Part shown: in pieces, positions 22,746 to 56,999 of the stretch
How positions within the stretch are numbered: position 1 is the first letter of the stretch
How the letters are laid out: the number at the start of each line of letters is the position of its first letter
Assembly (NCBI GenBank): GCA_035048485.1
Contig: CM068583.1
Coordinates: 44,359,042-44,423,041 of the forward strand
Length of the DNA: 64,000 bases
Direction: 5' to 3'
DNA from: Pteria penguin
Lineage: Eukaryota; Mollusca; Bivalvia; Pterioida; Pteriidae
The notes under the pieces: model-generated
Database searches by the model: none
What the model saw: the letters and a program-made list of their open reading frames with translations, nothing else
Told to the model about the DNA's origin: nothing
Made by a program: the position numbers and the translations under genes

Positions 22746-23284
22746 GGTAGCACTTTCATGGCGCGGGACTAGAACAACAATAGGCAGCTGTTTAATACAT
22801 GACAAAACTTTGGATGACAAACATTACTGACAAAATAACAATGCTGATTACCCTGATCATTCCAATGTTTTACACTCAGTAAAAAATTATGAACAGCACC
22901 TTAGGTGATCAAATTTGTTATACTTCTAAACAGCAAATAAATTACCAAAGTACCGAAGTATCAAGATTCGTTGAATTTATTAACCGTTTGGTGAAAAATA
23001 CGTTACAGGTTTAAATTCCCATAAATATGGTATTTTACATTGTTTTACTGCAATGTGTCAACTTAAAAGTTTCAAAACGTTAATTTAAACTCTTCGTAAC
23101 AATATAAAATTCAAGAAACATAACTGTGTGAATCTCTAAATCTAACGTGTATGCTCCTCCGTTGTAAGAATTAAAACTGTGATTAAAATACAGACTTTCA
23201 AATAAATCCAAAGGAACAATGACAATATGATGCAGTATTATATTAATCATGAATCGAAATAAACCCTATGGCTTATGAGATTAC

Positions 23285-23804
23285 AGATCTAAATCTTTTT
23301 CCAATTTTAAATGGAGTAATGGGCCTAATATCGGACAAAGTACGTTTTACCGAAATTTTCATCATGACGTTGGAATGTGACGTCACAGTAATATGACGCA
23401 AATAAGGAATATCGCAACTATAATAACGTCAACATACACGCCCACTTTGTGTGTTATGTCGTCATATAATACACCGATCCACTTTCGTCGAATGTCAAGC
23501 ACTTTAGCGCAAAATACGACTGTGATGACGTCACGCAAGGGTGTACAAATCGGACATTTGATTATGACGTCATAAGCATAACAATCAAAAGTCCGCAAAA
23601 CATCGCTTTCTATGCTGAAAAGTGGATCAGTGTATTATAGTTATGACGTAAGCTGCCCACATAAAAGTGCCCACATAGAAAACAATGGATTTGGTAGGTT
23701 ACTAAATGCAAAACGTGGCGGATTTTAGTAGTTGCGATACTCCGTATTTCTAACTCTTTCCGGTATTTCCCTTTACATCATGTAAAATTGTCTAAAAAAG
23801 ATCT
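23285..23804. mobile_element. Fold-back MITE D, long copy
   Basis: The left arm AGATCTAAATCTTTTTCC through AATTTTA, and the inverted right arm TAAAATTGTCTAAAAAAGAT to CT. Inside each arm is a CGGAC/CCGG-type GTAATGGGCCTAATATCGGA block. Contains several TGACGTCA palindromes. Related to 24398-24579. Confidence 0.7.
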
Positions 23805-24397
23805 ATTCTAAATGCTACAGTGTACATATCTTGTGTTGATCTATAAACGCCAGTGGATAAGTGGAGTTTGATCTAGACAGCTACTGTGCTGCTTTTCCTT
23901 TGATTATGTAACATACACCTTTAATGAACAATCTAACAACTCTGACACGGTGAATAAATTATAATATCAAAGAACCCGTATTAATACTCAACGTTACGTG
24001 TTGATAAAATTAATAGACACATGTAGAAAATTAGACATGGTCATATGAAATATCACATCTAAATATATAGATATACGATGTAAGCAAATGATAACAGGAT
24101 ACCAAAAATTTATTAGAAGTAACAATCATTTTAGATTTACGAAATATGTACATATGCTTACCATACATACTCAAAGTTCAAGTATGAGAGACATACTGTT
24201 TACATTTTGTGGTGGTGATTTAAGCAGTAAATCTTTGGTATTTTTTTTTTCATAAAACTTTTATTGATTCCAATAGACTAGTGTGGCAGATATACCAATG
24301 ATACTTTTATTTATACTCTTCTATGAACATTTATGAGTAGTTTAGTTACATGTACTTTTCGAACTATAATCATGACAGGAAAATTGAATACATAACA

Positions 24398-24579
24398 GAC
24401 CTTTTACCAATTTACATGATGTAAGGGGCAATACCGGACAAATGAAGTTTTACCGCATATTTTTGCGTCATTCTACTGTGACGTCACAATCCAAGCATTA
24501 ACATCATAATGAAAAGTTCGGTAAAATGTGGTTTGTCCGGTATTAGACCTCTTACATCATTTAAAATTGGGAAAAGGTC
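24398..24579. mobile_element. Fold-back MITE D, short copy (182 bp)
   Basis: GACCTTTTACCAATTTACAT with GATGTAAGGGGCAATACCGG on the left pairs with CCGGTATTAGACCTCTTACA and AATTGGGAAAAGGTC on the right. Almost the whole element is a stem. Confidence 0.85.
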
Positions 24580-24590
24580 TACTGACTATT

Positions 24591-24770
24591 GGGTCTCTTC
24601 ATTATACACAGTTATTTCCCATTTGAACGGGTATTTTACGTCAAACCATTGTGACGTAAACCAGTTTTATGGAAAATTACGGGAAATGATGTAGAAATTG
24701 TATGTCGTCATAATGTTTGACGCCAAATACCCGCTCATATGGGAAAGAACTCTGTATAATGAAAAGACCC
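24591..24770. mobile_element. Fold-back MITE E (180 bp), adjacent to MITE D
   Basis: GGGTCTCTTCATTATACACA and CCCATTTGAACGGGTATTTT on the left pair with AAATACCCGCTCATATGGG and TGTATAATGAAAAGACCC on the right. Starts 11 bases after MITE D. Confidence 0.85.
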
Positions 24771-25018
24771 ATTTCGAATGGTTATCAAAATAACATACAA
24801 TACTTCATAAAAACAATAATATTATATGACTAGGACACGTGTGTATGATATACATCATGTGTATTATATTCATCCAGTGTACAATACAGCATAATAGAAC
24901 CTTGTGAAAAAAAGAACAAATGAAGGGTACTTAAATCGTGACCGACATCATGGAAAATTGCGAGCACCACGTCCTGATATCTGAGTTCAGCCAGACATAA
25001 TTATTACAAAGGGATTTC

Positions 25019-48089
<23,071 letters not shown>

Positions 48090-48091
<2 letters not shown>

Positions 48092-48400
48092 GCCCGGGCG
48101 CCCTCACCCCTGTAACGAAAGAAAAACTTGTAATGCAGAGATTTCCTTCTATATGCCCAGGCGCCCTCACCCCTGTAGCGAAAGAAAAACATGTTATACA
48201 TGTACAGATTTCTTTCCACAAGCCCGGGCGCCCTCCCCCCGGTAACACAAGAAAAACACTATGTACAGATTTCTTTCCACAGTTATAATACAGAGATTTC
48301 CTCCTATATGCCCAGGTCCCTAACCCCTGTAACGATAGAAAAACATATCAATATGTACAGATTTTCTTCCAGATGCCGGGGCCGTCTCATCCCTATAAGC
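48090..48400 (-). repeat. Tandem repeat overlapping the HSD start codon, about 5 units of 55-75 bp
   Basis: On the - strand each unit has TTTTTCTTTCGTTACAGGGG, TGAGGGCGCCCGGGCATGTG and GAAGAAAT, with drift. The unit nearest the gene supplies the ATG and MWKK codons. Each unit carries an acceptor-like pyrimidine tract plus TACAG. Confidence 0.85.
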
Positions 48401-48715
48401 AAATTGATAAATATATCGTGAAATAAATGTCAATAAAACAAGGAATACATTTGTAGAAAAAAAAAACAGAGAGAGAGAAGAGAGAACACACACGCGCACA
48501 GATGTTCTTTTTATAGTCATGTGCTCACTTTAAATTAAAGTAAGAAAAGGACACAGATAAGAAAATAAATACATAAAGAAACAACTGCAGAGTGGAATCC
48601 ACAACATTTCGTTTACTATTCGGCCACACAGTGACGGTTACTATATAGTGATTTAAATATTGAATGAAACGACTTTGACTTCTGCATGTAAATGGCAAAG
48701 GAAAGAAGAGATGAT

Positions 48716-48780
48716 TAGATTAGACTCGAACCAGGATGTTCCGCCTGCTGATCCGATGTTCTGCGACTAACTTACATGAA
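48716..48780 (-). other. tRNA-like fragment with B box
   Basis: On the - strand, TTAGTCGCAGAACATCGGAT then CATCCTGGTTCGAGTCTAAT looks like a tRNA-derived A/B box pair. No cloverleaf closes by eye. Probably a SINE head. Confidence 0.4.
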
Positions 48781-48915
48781 TCGATAACCGAATCTACCTA
48801 AAATAACCTTTTTTTTCAGAAAACGATTAATACGTGATTTGCTTTTGGTATAATTCATAGCTGAATACTGTATAAAATTAAAAATACTTACACGTATAAA
48901 GATTACAGAATCCAG

Positions 48916-49735
48916 CCCTATACAACTTTCTCACCATGACCACAACCCCCGCAACATAAAGACACCGTAAGTAAGATTGCATATACAACCTTCTCAATAT
49001 GACCACAACCACCGCAACATAAAGGCAGCTTACGTAAGATTGTATATACAACCTTCTCAACATGACCACAACCACCGCAACATAAAGACACCTACGTAAG
49101 ATTGTATATACAACCTTCTCACAATGACCACAACTACCGCAACATAAAAGCACCTTACGTAAGATTGTATATACAACCTTCTCACCATGACCACAACCAC
49201 CGCAACATAAAAGCACCTTACGTAAGATTGTATATACAACTTTCTCACCATGACCACAACCACCGCAACATAAAAGCACCTTACGTAAGATTGTATATAC
49301 AACCTTCTCACCATGACCACAACCACCGCAACATAAAGACACCTACGTAAGATTGTATATACAACCTTCTCAACATGACCACAACCACCGCAACATAAAA
49401 GCACCTTACGTAAGATTGCATATACAACTTTCTCACCATGACCACAACCACCGCAACATAAAAGCACCTTACGTAAGATTGTATATACAATTTTCTCACC
49501 ATGACCACAACCACCGCAACATAAAAGCACCTTACGTAAGATTGTATATACAACCTTCTCACCATGACGACAACCAGCACAACATAAAGACACCTTACGT
49601 AAGATGGTATATACAACCTTCTACCATGACCACAACCACCGCAACATAAAGACACCTTACGTAAGATTGTATATACAACCTTCTACCATGACCACAACCA
49701 CCGCAACATAAAGGCACCTTACGTAAGATTGTATA
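48916..49735. repeat. 63-bp tandem array, 13 copies
   Basis: Unit ACAACCTTCTCACCATGACC, ACAACCACCGCAACATAAAA, GCACCTTACGTAAGATTGTA, TAT. Because 63 is divisible by 3, long open stretches appear on both strands (for example a 21-residue repeat with LLCCGGCGHGEKVVYTI). Upstream of the HSD coding start. Confidence 0.95.
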
Positions 49736-49739
49736 TTGA

Positions 49740-50460
49740 TTTCCCTCTCAAGATTTTCTATTTAATGTTACAAACCTTGCATATCCTTATTCATTCTTTA
49801 TCATGTACATGTATCAAATCACATAATGAGATGAATTTGGGCCAAGGTCAGAAATGAAACTTTATCAGGAGATTCCGCGGAATACTGGCTCATATTGGGG
49901 TTACTCTCTCTATACAAGACAGCGCAGTTCAGTTGGCAAGACATTAACAGGCGGACCAGAAAAATGTACTATAGGCAATAACAATGGTGCACGATACCTA
50001 CTTGGTGTAAATCCAGTTGAACAAAATATTTCTCCACAGGAAGACGTCACTCTAGATACTTAAAATCCCGCTGAATATGACAAATAGACAAATACAGTCT
50101 CTTTACATAATTACACTGTAAGTCAATATTTAATATGTACAACAATATAGCCATAGATAACCCAAATAAAGGTACCTTGTCAGTCAGGTAAATTTATGAA
50201 GTGTTCTATCAGTTTAATAAATAGAATGGTGGCCATTCTTTATTGTACCGTCTAGAATGGACAGTGCTTTATCCATCCATCCATCCAATATCCATTCATC
50301 CATCTGTCTATCGATCTATCTATCTATATCCTGCATCCTTCCTACCTGTGCTGCTCTCTCAGAGGACCCTAGTACTTGGCATTTCTTATTGCAAACCTTC
50401 CCAATGGCAGAACTTTTTCTCGGAAGAAGACAATTTATGGGTTAAATCTACTGATCAAAC
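49740..50460. other. No gene seen
   Basis: Contains a short (ATCC)n/(ATCT)n microsatellite at 50269-50330. Nothing else supportable. Confidence 0.6.
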
Positions 50461-50461
50461 C

Positions 50462-50500
50462 ATAGGCGGATCTAGAAATTTTCGAAAGAAAAAGGGGGCG
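50462..50500 (+). mobile_element. TIR element C, truncated left end
   Basis: CATAGGCGGATCTAGAAATT as at 29640. The matching right end was not found. Confidence 0.6.
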
Positions 50501-50582
50501 TTTCCAGCTTATGATGGTAAAATTTCGATAAGTAAATGGGTAATAAGACTATCAAAACTAGTCCACAAAAGGCACAATTATT

Positions 50583-51272
50583 TCGCTCACCTGACCACCT
50601 TGAGTACATGAAAAATCAGAACCTTTCAGAACTGAAGTAAGATTAACACCACATCATTCTTAAACACTCTCAGTTATTTAATTTTTTTTATTTAAGTAAT
50701 CAATTGATGATACTTCCTTGGACCTCCTTTGCCACACAATGGACAACCCCTTTGCAGATACAGCCAAAATAGCAACAACACTTGTAATGTACGTACTTCA
50801 TTGATGCCAACTTTCATTCTTCTAATTTTTTTTTTCTAAAGAAAAAGTTTATCAAATCTATGTACACGTATAACATACAGTGTTGCACCAATATTCTCCC
50901 TTTTTCAAATCGTCAAAAAATCTAGAAAAATCTTAATTATTTTTGCATTCCAATTCTTTACAGAACAAAAACATTAACACATCCTGCTACATCACTGGTG
51001 CATTAGGATTCTTGATCTATGCAGCCACACCCGGAAAAGACTGTCAAAAGACGGTACCCTCTTGGTTCTATGTCGTCCATCCTTGGATCCACCCTTCACG
51101 GATCTGACCCAAAGACTGCAACCCCTTGAGTATTTCATCCCTAAATTTCCCCCCAAATCCTTTCACGGTCTTGAAGAGGAAGTTGAAAATTATAGAAATA
51201 AAACGGGAACAGACAGACGGATGCTTCGTTATAATAAAGGTTCACTTGAGTCCTCGGATCAGGTGAACTAAA
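50583..51272. mobile_element. Non-autonomous element with CTCACCTGA termini
   Basis: Left TTTCGCTCACCTGACCACC and right ATCAGGTGAACTAAA are inverted, like the ends of the block at 6641-10173. The interior has an open stretch (51062-51271) with no known domain. Confidence 0.5.
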
Positions 51273-51279
51273 CATGACC

Positions 51280-53740
51280 TTTTTCCATCGATGCTACAGA
51301 CTACATGTAGTAGATTTTGAATGGGAATTTTACTGTACACTACTTACCCGTGGAAGATCTACTAGGGTTTGATCTGCTATATGTTTAACCTTAAGCTGAC
51401 AGTTCTGCATCGTCACAAGCCACGGTCTTTGAGTCCGTTCCCTCATATGGTGGGTGGGGAACGAACTCCCATACGATGACAGTTCCGCTATATAATAGAT
51501 ATTTCGATCCCAAATAACACCGTTCCGAATGACTGTCGAAGCCGTGTGATAGCAGTCAGTATTACTTCTTACAGTACTAGCTTTCTTTAATCTAGTTTAG
51601 TTCCTATTTTACATTGTTTACAAACATGTTATACGGCAGCTTGAGATTAATCGCTTCCGCTCACATCACCCCCCCCCCCTTTTTTTTTTATTCACACAAT
51701 GACGAGTAGTTCTAAGACGATTTCAGATACACTCACGCGGCTGAGTTGAATGATCAACGTTAAAGGTAATCGAATGGGATTGTATAAAGCAATGTTATAT
51801 TTTGCGCTGCTTAAAGATCGTGTTTGATTGATTTGATTCAATCTATTTCCTCGAGCATTGTTTTTCTTTTTGGTTTTAATTATGAATGGCGTCTTATCAA
51901 ATTTAACATCATATCCTTACATTTAGCAGCGCGAACAGCAGAATTAAAAGGAGTAGAATGCGATAAGCTGTCAATGGATTCTACAATAGCTTGCTTGACT
52001 AACCACATTCAACTGACGCGTAAAACAAAAGAAATCTCGAAGTGCACACCATGTTCTTACAATCGGATTATCCACTCTAAAAGCTGTGAATCACGTGCAA
52101 AGATGTTAATAATTGAGACATGAACAAGGGAGTTTTATATGTACGAAAGAAAAAGTTTATATATTTCAAAATACGTTTAGAAAGAGGAAAATAGTAACAT
52201 TTCAGCGTACTATAAAAGATGTGTTTTTCTATTAAATAAGTATGCGATTGACACTGAATGAAATTCGAAAAAGAAAACTCCTAAGATTTTATCTTTAGCA
52301 CGATTTAAGCTTTAATCATATCTTATATCAATTTTATATTGTCATTTGACTGCATCCATAAATGAGACTATATTGAACAGAGAAAATAGAAACTAGGACT
52401 TAATGTGCCCCTGCTTCCGACATAACAGTGCAAACCTGAATTCTAGATTAAGTTACCACATGTTCTCAATGCTCGTTATGTACATTCGACATACGATAAT
52501 CTTTGTAAATACCAAAACATTTCTTTTATTTCGTAATTCCCCATAAAATCACATAAAGGTGAAATGTATACATATTTAAGTTATACAAACAGAACACACT
52601 TAATTTATTTGAGAAAGCAAGACTACATCTTTAAATCCTTATGAAAGAAAAAACATAACCTACATTTAAATCCTACATTGAAAACAGCATGCTTGGGCAT
52701 TGACAAGTTGTATATTTACCGTTAAGGCCGCTCTCTCTCCGATAATGTACTCAGGCACCCTGAGCTCCCTTTAATGGGGTTCAACCTACTGTTACTACTG
52801 GGCGCTTCGGCCTGAAGTAGCGCCTTTAACCCTCGCCATAGGGGTGACACTTAATTAAGCGACAAACGACAGATAAAGTCCATATGAATGACCTGGGATA
52901 ATGCAAGTTTTCTGCTCCATCGGTCTTGAGTGTGTAAATTTTTCAATTGAGGCTAGTGGTTTAATGCATTTGGATTTATTCACAGTCATGAGTTTATATG
53001 TCAATGTTTACAGCCCCGAGTGAATTTTTCGAATTATTCGAATTACAAAAAAGGGAATTAGTGTATGCACATACATAATAAACAACGAGATAAAGAAAGA
53101 AACAAAACAGTTTAATGAAATACTTAGATTTACTATAGATTCTGATTTGTAACATTAAGGGAAAATCGAAATATGAACTTTAAACATGCAATTTGACTTT
53201 CGTTGCTGATATTAATAAAATGATTATTGTATAAATCTTTGTCATTAATTTTCAGTACATTTTATAAAGACAAGAATGGAAACTGTTAACATCAACATAT
53301 CACTAAAGTGAAAAAGTGATAATGACAGGGGAAAAATCAATAAGTTGCCGAGGCATTAACGAAACCCAGTCTACAACTTGTACATGGAAAAATAAACAAT
53401 ATAATCCTAAGATGTCACATTTATATAAAAATTTTAGTTACGCTTGAACCTATTGAACATTGCTTACTGTATCCTGTCTACAAATGATTCTACCGTTTTC
53501 CAGGGAAACATGGGTTATTACTACATGTACATTCTTACCCTCATTTATTTTCACTTTGCAGTCAAGAGAATATGAGTTTGACGTAAAACACGGCTGTCAT
53601 AAAGCTCAATTTATTTTCCCCTATTTTCCTCGGGGTGGATTGAATAAAACATTATGAGCATACAAACTCCTCTTTGACATCGGCGACAATATAAAGTGAC
53701 AAAGCCTCAACCAAATCACTTATAGTGCCACTCCTGACGG
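51280..53740. other. No gene seen
   Basis: AT-rich. A GC-richer patch at 52735-52870 holds a hairpin GGGCGCTTCGGCCTGAAG then TAGCGCC, possibly a SINE or structured repeat. Open stretches are short and unrecognised. Confidence 0.55.
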
Positions 53741-53749
53741 ACTCGACAG

Positions 53750-54225
53750 GAAATGGCATGTACAGAAATTGCCATGATACAGGCACATAAAATGCCATGA
53801 CACAAACAAATAAACTGATGCATAAAAAGTTAAACGCACAGATGTATAAAATCCATGGCATAAGTACATAAAAATACAATGACCCAGGTACACAAACTGC
53901 GAAATGGGTACATTATAAGTCATGACAAGTTTGCATAAAATGTCATGACCAGTGACGAATCAAGGATTTCCAAAGAAAACAAAAAGGGAGGGGGCCCATG
54001 TTAAAGAAACTACTCAGCCATTTTGGGTGCCAAATCTGGAATTTTACTTGTAAATATATGGCGAAAGTGGGGGGGGGGGGGGAACGGCCCCCGGGCCCCC
54101 TCTAAATCCGCCACTGATGACACGGATGCATAAAGTGTCATTGCAATGGCAGATAAAAGCCATGCCACAGTTGCATAAAATGTTATGGCGTGAGTCCATA
54201 CATTGCCATAAAACAAGTGCACCGT
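53750..54225. repeat. Degenerate tandem repeat, about 30-33 bp, split by a TIR element
   Basis: GCATAAAATGTCATGACACA-type units recur on both sides of the insertion at 53950-54116. Confidence 0.75.
53950..54116. mobile_element. TIR element C, fourth copy (167 bp)
   Basis: CAGTGACGAATCAAGGATTT at the left and TCTAAATCCGCCACTG at the right, flanked by ATGAC at 53945-53949 and 54117-54121. Contains a G-run. Confidence 0.82.
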
Positions 54226-54327
54226 GTCCACATTATTAGTTTCTCCTCCATTCTCAAATTTGAAAGAATCGTCAGAAATGTAAGATGAATACTTACTTAT
54301 TGCATGCAATTTTATTTAGAATGACAA

Positions 54328-54345
54328 AAAAAAAATAAATGAATA

Positions 54346-54402
<57 letters not shown>

Positions 54403-54440
54403 TCCAATCTAATTGTTTTTTTTTTTTTTTTTTGAAAGAG
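54328..54440. repeat. (AAT)n and poly-A/poly-T simple repeats
   Basis: AAT run at about 54346-54390, followed by an A-run and a T-run. Confidence 0.95.
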
Positions 54441-54544
54441 AAAACAGAAGACATCTGACAAAGCTGTATGACACAAATCACCAAAGACATGCACACAGAA
54501 CATGATAATAGTAGAATTTACACTGAAAAAACATTACAAAAATA

Positions 54545-55205
54545 TTCGATTGTGCTGCAGTTACGATACCGACTGAGGACGGTCAATTGAAGTAACAAAC
54601 GTCACTCAAGTGGTGTGTTTAACCGGTTTCCGGGCGCCCACCTTCCAACTCACCGCAAAAGCTGCACAATCAAAAGACACGCTTTTAAAAAAAAATTATA
54701 AATAATCCTCTATATAGAGAACAAGGATCAACAAGTTTCTCAAGAAGAGAGGTCGTAAAAATTTTATTACACACAAAACGTTCATAGAATAATGTGTTAC
54801 TATCAAAAATATGTAATGCGACATCAATATAAGTAAACCGTGCCCTGTCCGTCTGTAAGCGAGCTAAGATCCTTGATCAATAGGAGTCCCGACTAATAGT
54901 CAGAGGGGACGAGGATCAGGACCTTGTCTCCTTTGAAAAGGTTTGCACAAGGCCCGTCATAGATTACCCACTGCCCTGTTAGTCAGCGTGCAACGCTCAA
55001 GTAAATGTCTGCATTGGGCTTTAGAGCGACCCAATACAAGAACCATGGTCTTACCGATGATATCGGGCCATACTGTCCATGTCGAAGGCATATTTTGTCG
55101 AAGGCGTTTAAAAATAATTTTAGAACCCGCCGATATGAAATTATCGGAACCTTTGACCTTCCTTAGTTTGTACACTAGTTCACCGTAGAAATTGGGATGG
55201 GAAAT
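54545..55205 (-). repeat. Dispersed repeat F, copy 2
   Basis: Matches 34320-34629 plus 37666-37960 in order, without the LINE. On the - strand 54957-55175 is open and reads YKLRKVKGSDNFISAGSKII; with HPNFYGELV just upstream this is conserved with copy 1, suggesting an old coding segment of a transposon. I do not recognise the protein. Confidence 0.75.
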
Positions 55206-55209
55206 GAAA

Positions 55210-56810
55210 CAGGGAAAATGGAGAGGGTTATTTCTAAATAAAATCTTTCAGAAAGTCTGAATTATATGGCAATGTTACCAATTACATATACATGTACTAT
55301 CATGTGCATCGCAAGTTATCTATTACATATACTATTATGTGCGTCGAAAAAGTTCAATGTTGTTGATTTTTTTTTTAAATATTGAATCTTTGGTAATATG
55401 TAATGAAAAAAAAAATATCAGTCTGCAGATGAGAGACAGTCTTGGAAAAAGGTAAATCGAATTCAAAGGGACCTGCGCGCGCGAATATTCACTGTAGAAA
55501 ACGACAACAATGGCACACAGTGGAGGAATACGAGCACGGGAAAAAGCAAAAAAGCGTTAGAAAAAAATATACACAGTCCGAGGTTTTAAAAAAGAAAAAA
55601 AAACCCCAAAAGTGGAACAAATGTTAGAATCGGGTAAAGCTCGAGTATCATTGTCACGTGATTTCCTCTGACCGTTCTCATCAATATCCAAAAAGTTGGC
55701 GTGGTTATGTTGCAAATTTAAAACGGCATATCTCGTTAACGACATCCACTTTGGTAACGATACTTTTTACACATCTTAGATAATATACTAACAATCGATT
55801 TCCGTTTAATAAATCCGTTTACTTATTTTATACTTTTCCCGACTTCAATCGGGCCAGGCTCCTTTAAATAACTGCAGTATTAATAAACTTGTTCTGATGT
55901 GAATTATACAAAATTGTCAATGTGACATAAGCTGTGATATTATCGTACCTCTAAGAAACTTTAAACGTCATTATACTGTATGTACTAATTGCTTCTTATA
56001 AACCATATGGTTCTTTGCAAATAAACTATATATATACTAATTGCTTTATTTGTTTATTATTCCTATTCTTTTTTTTTTTTTTTTTTTTTTTTTTTTGATA
56101 ATGTAGTTTAATTTGGGAACCAACTTTATGATAAGCACGACGTAACTTACAGAAATCGGGCTTGATCATAAAATAGATATGTTGAAATCCTGACTGAATT
56201 TTTGATAATGGAATCCCTTTCGCAAATATGAGATAATTGAAACAAGGCGATTATAAAACAATATGTAAATTAATCATATTCAAGTATTATATACAAATAT
56301 ATCTAGCAATGTTGAAATACAAAATATCTTTAGGGTAAAGTAAATAAGTTAAGATAAAATCAAATTTTCTGTCCAACAAATAACTATTAAATGGTGTGAT
56401 GATGACACGGATAAGGAAAGGAGAGTGGTTTGATACTATATCTCCTTACCAAGCTGACGGAACTAGTAATTCTCTCTGAATACCTCACTTCACACTGGCC
56501 AATAGTTCATTAGATATCGACATCGTACTTTAAGAGAACGTTTTCCTTTTGAGAAGCAAAAAGTCCTTTCCGTCAAACTGAATATCTTGCTACAAGAAGC
56601 CAACGAAATTTCCAGTGGCGGATAAAAACAGGGGACTTTTGAAACCTCCCTTTAAACCCATCTCCCTAAAAATACAGAGAGACTATCATCTGTAATAGTC
56701 TACGCTACAGACTAGTATGAATACGAAAAGCAAACATCTTTTCGACTTCTCCTGGTCATTTTAGCTAGGTTAAGGGTTTCAACATCAACCCAACGTTTTC
56801 TGTCTGAAAA
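55210..56810. other. No gene seen
   Basis: AT-rich, with a T-run at 56071-56096 and a CAGTGGCGGAT relic of TIR element C at 56613. Nothing else supportable. Confidence 0.6.
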
Positions 56811-56816
56811 GCAATC

Positions 56817-56989
56817 ATGGCAAGTCGCAACCCCCTTATTAGAAATCATCTGGAACCGCCTACAGGTGCTTCTGCACTGTCGTCAAGAAGTAATGTACTG
56901 AAATTGGCAAGAGATGATGGTGGATTTCGCGATGCAACTGAGTCATATTTATTAGAAGTTCAGATTTGCAGGACAAAATCCACCGCAGG
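56817..56989 (+). CDS. Possible first coding exon of an unknown gene
   Basis: ATG in a fair Kozak context (AATCATGGCAAG) opens 58 codons (MASRNPLIRNHLEPPTGASA and then ARDDGGFRDATESYLLEVQI) up to a candidate donor CCGCAG|GTACAA; read through, it stops at 56999. The composition is more protein-like than its surroundings (balanced charge, few low-complexity runs). No domain recognised and no partner exon identified. Chance is quite possible. Confidence 0.22.
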
Positions 56990-56999
56990 TACAAGATGA

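Noticed and set aside
48878..49655. Open frames of 82-178 codons on both strands (Cys/Gly-rich repeats)
   Set aside because: By-product of a 63-bp tandem repeat whose length is a multiple of three.
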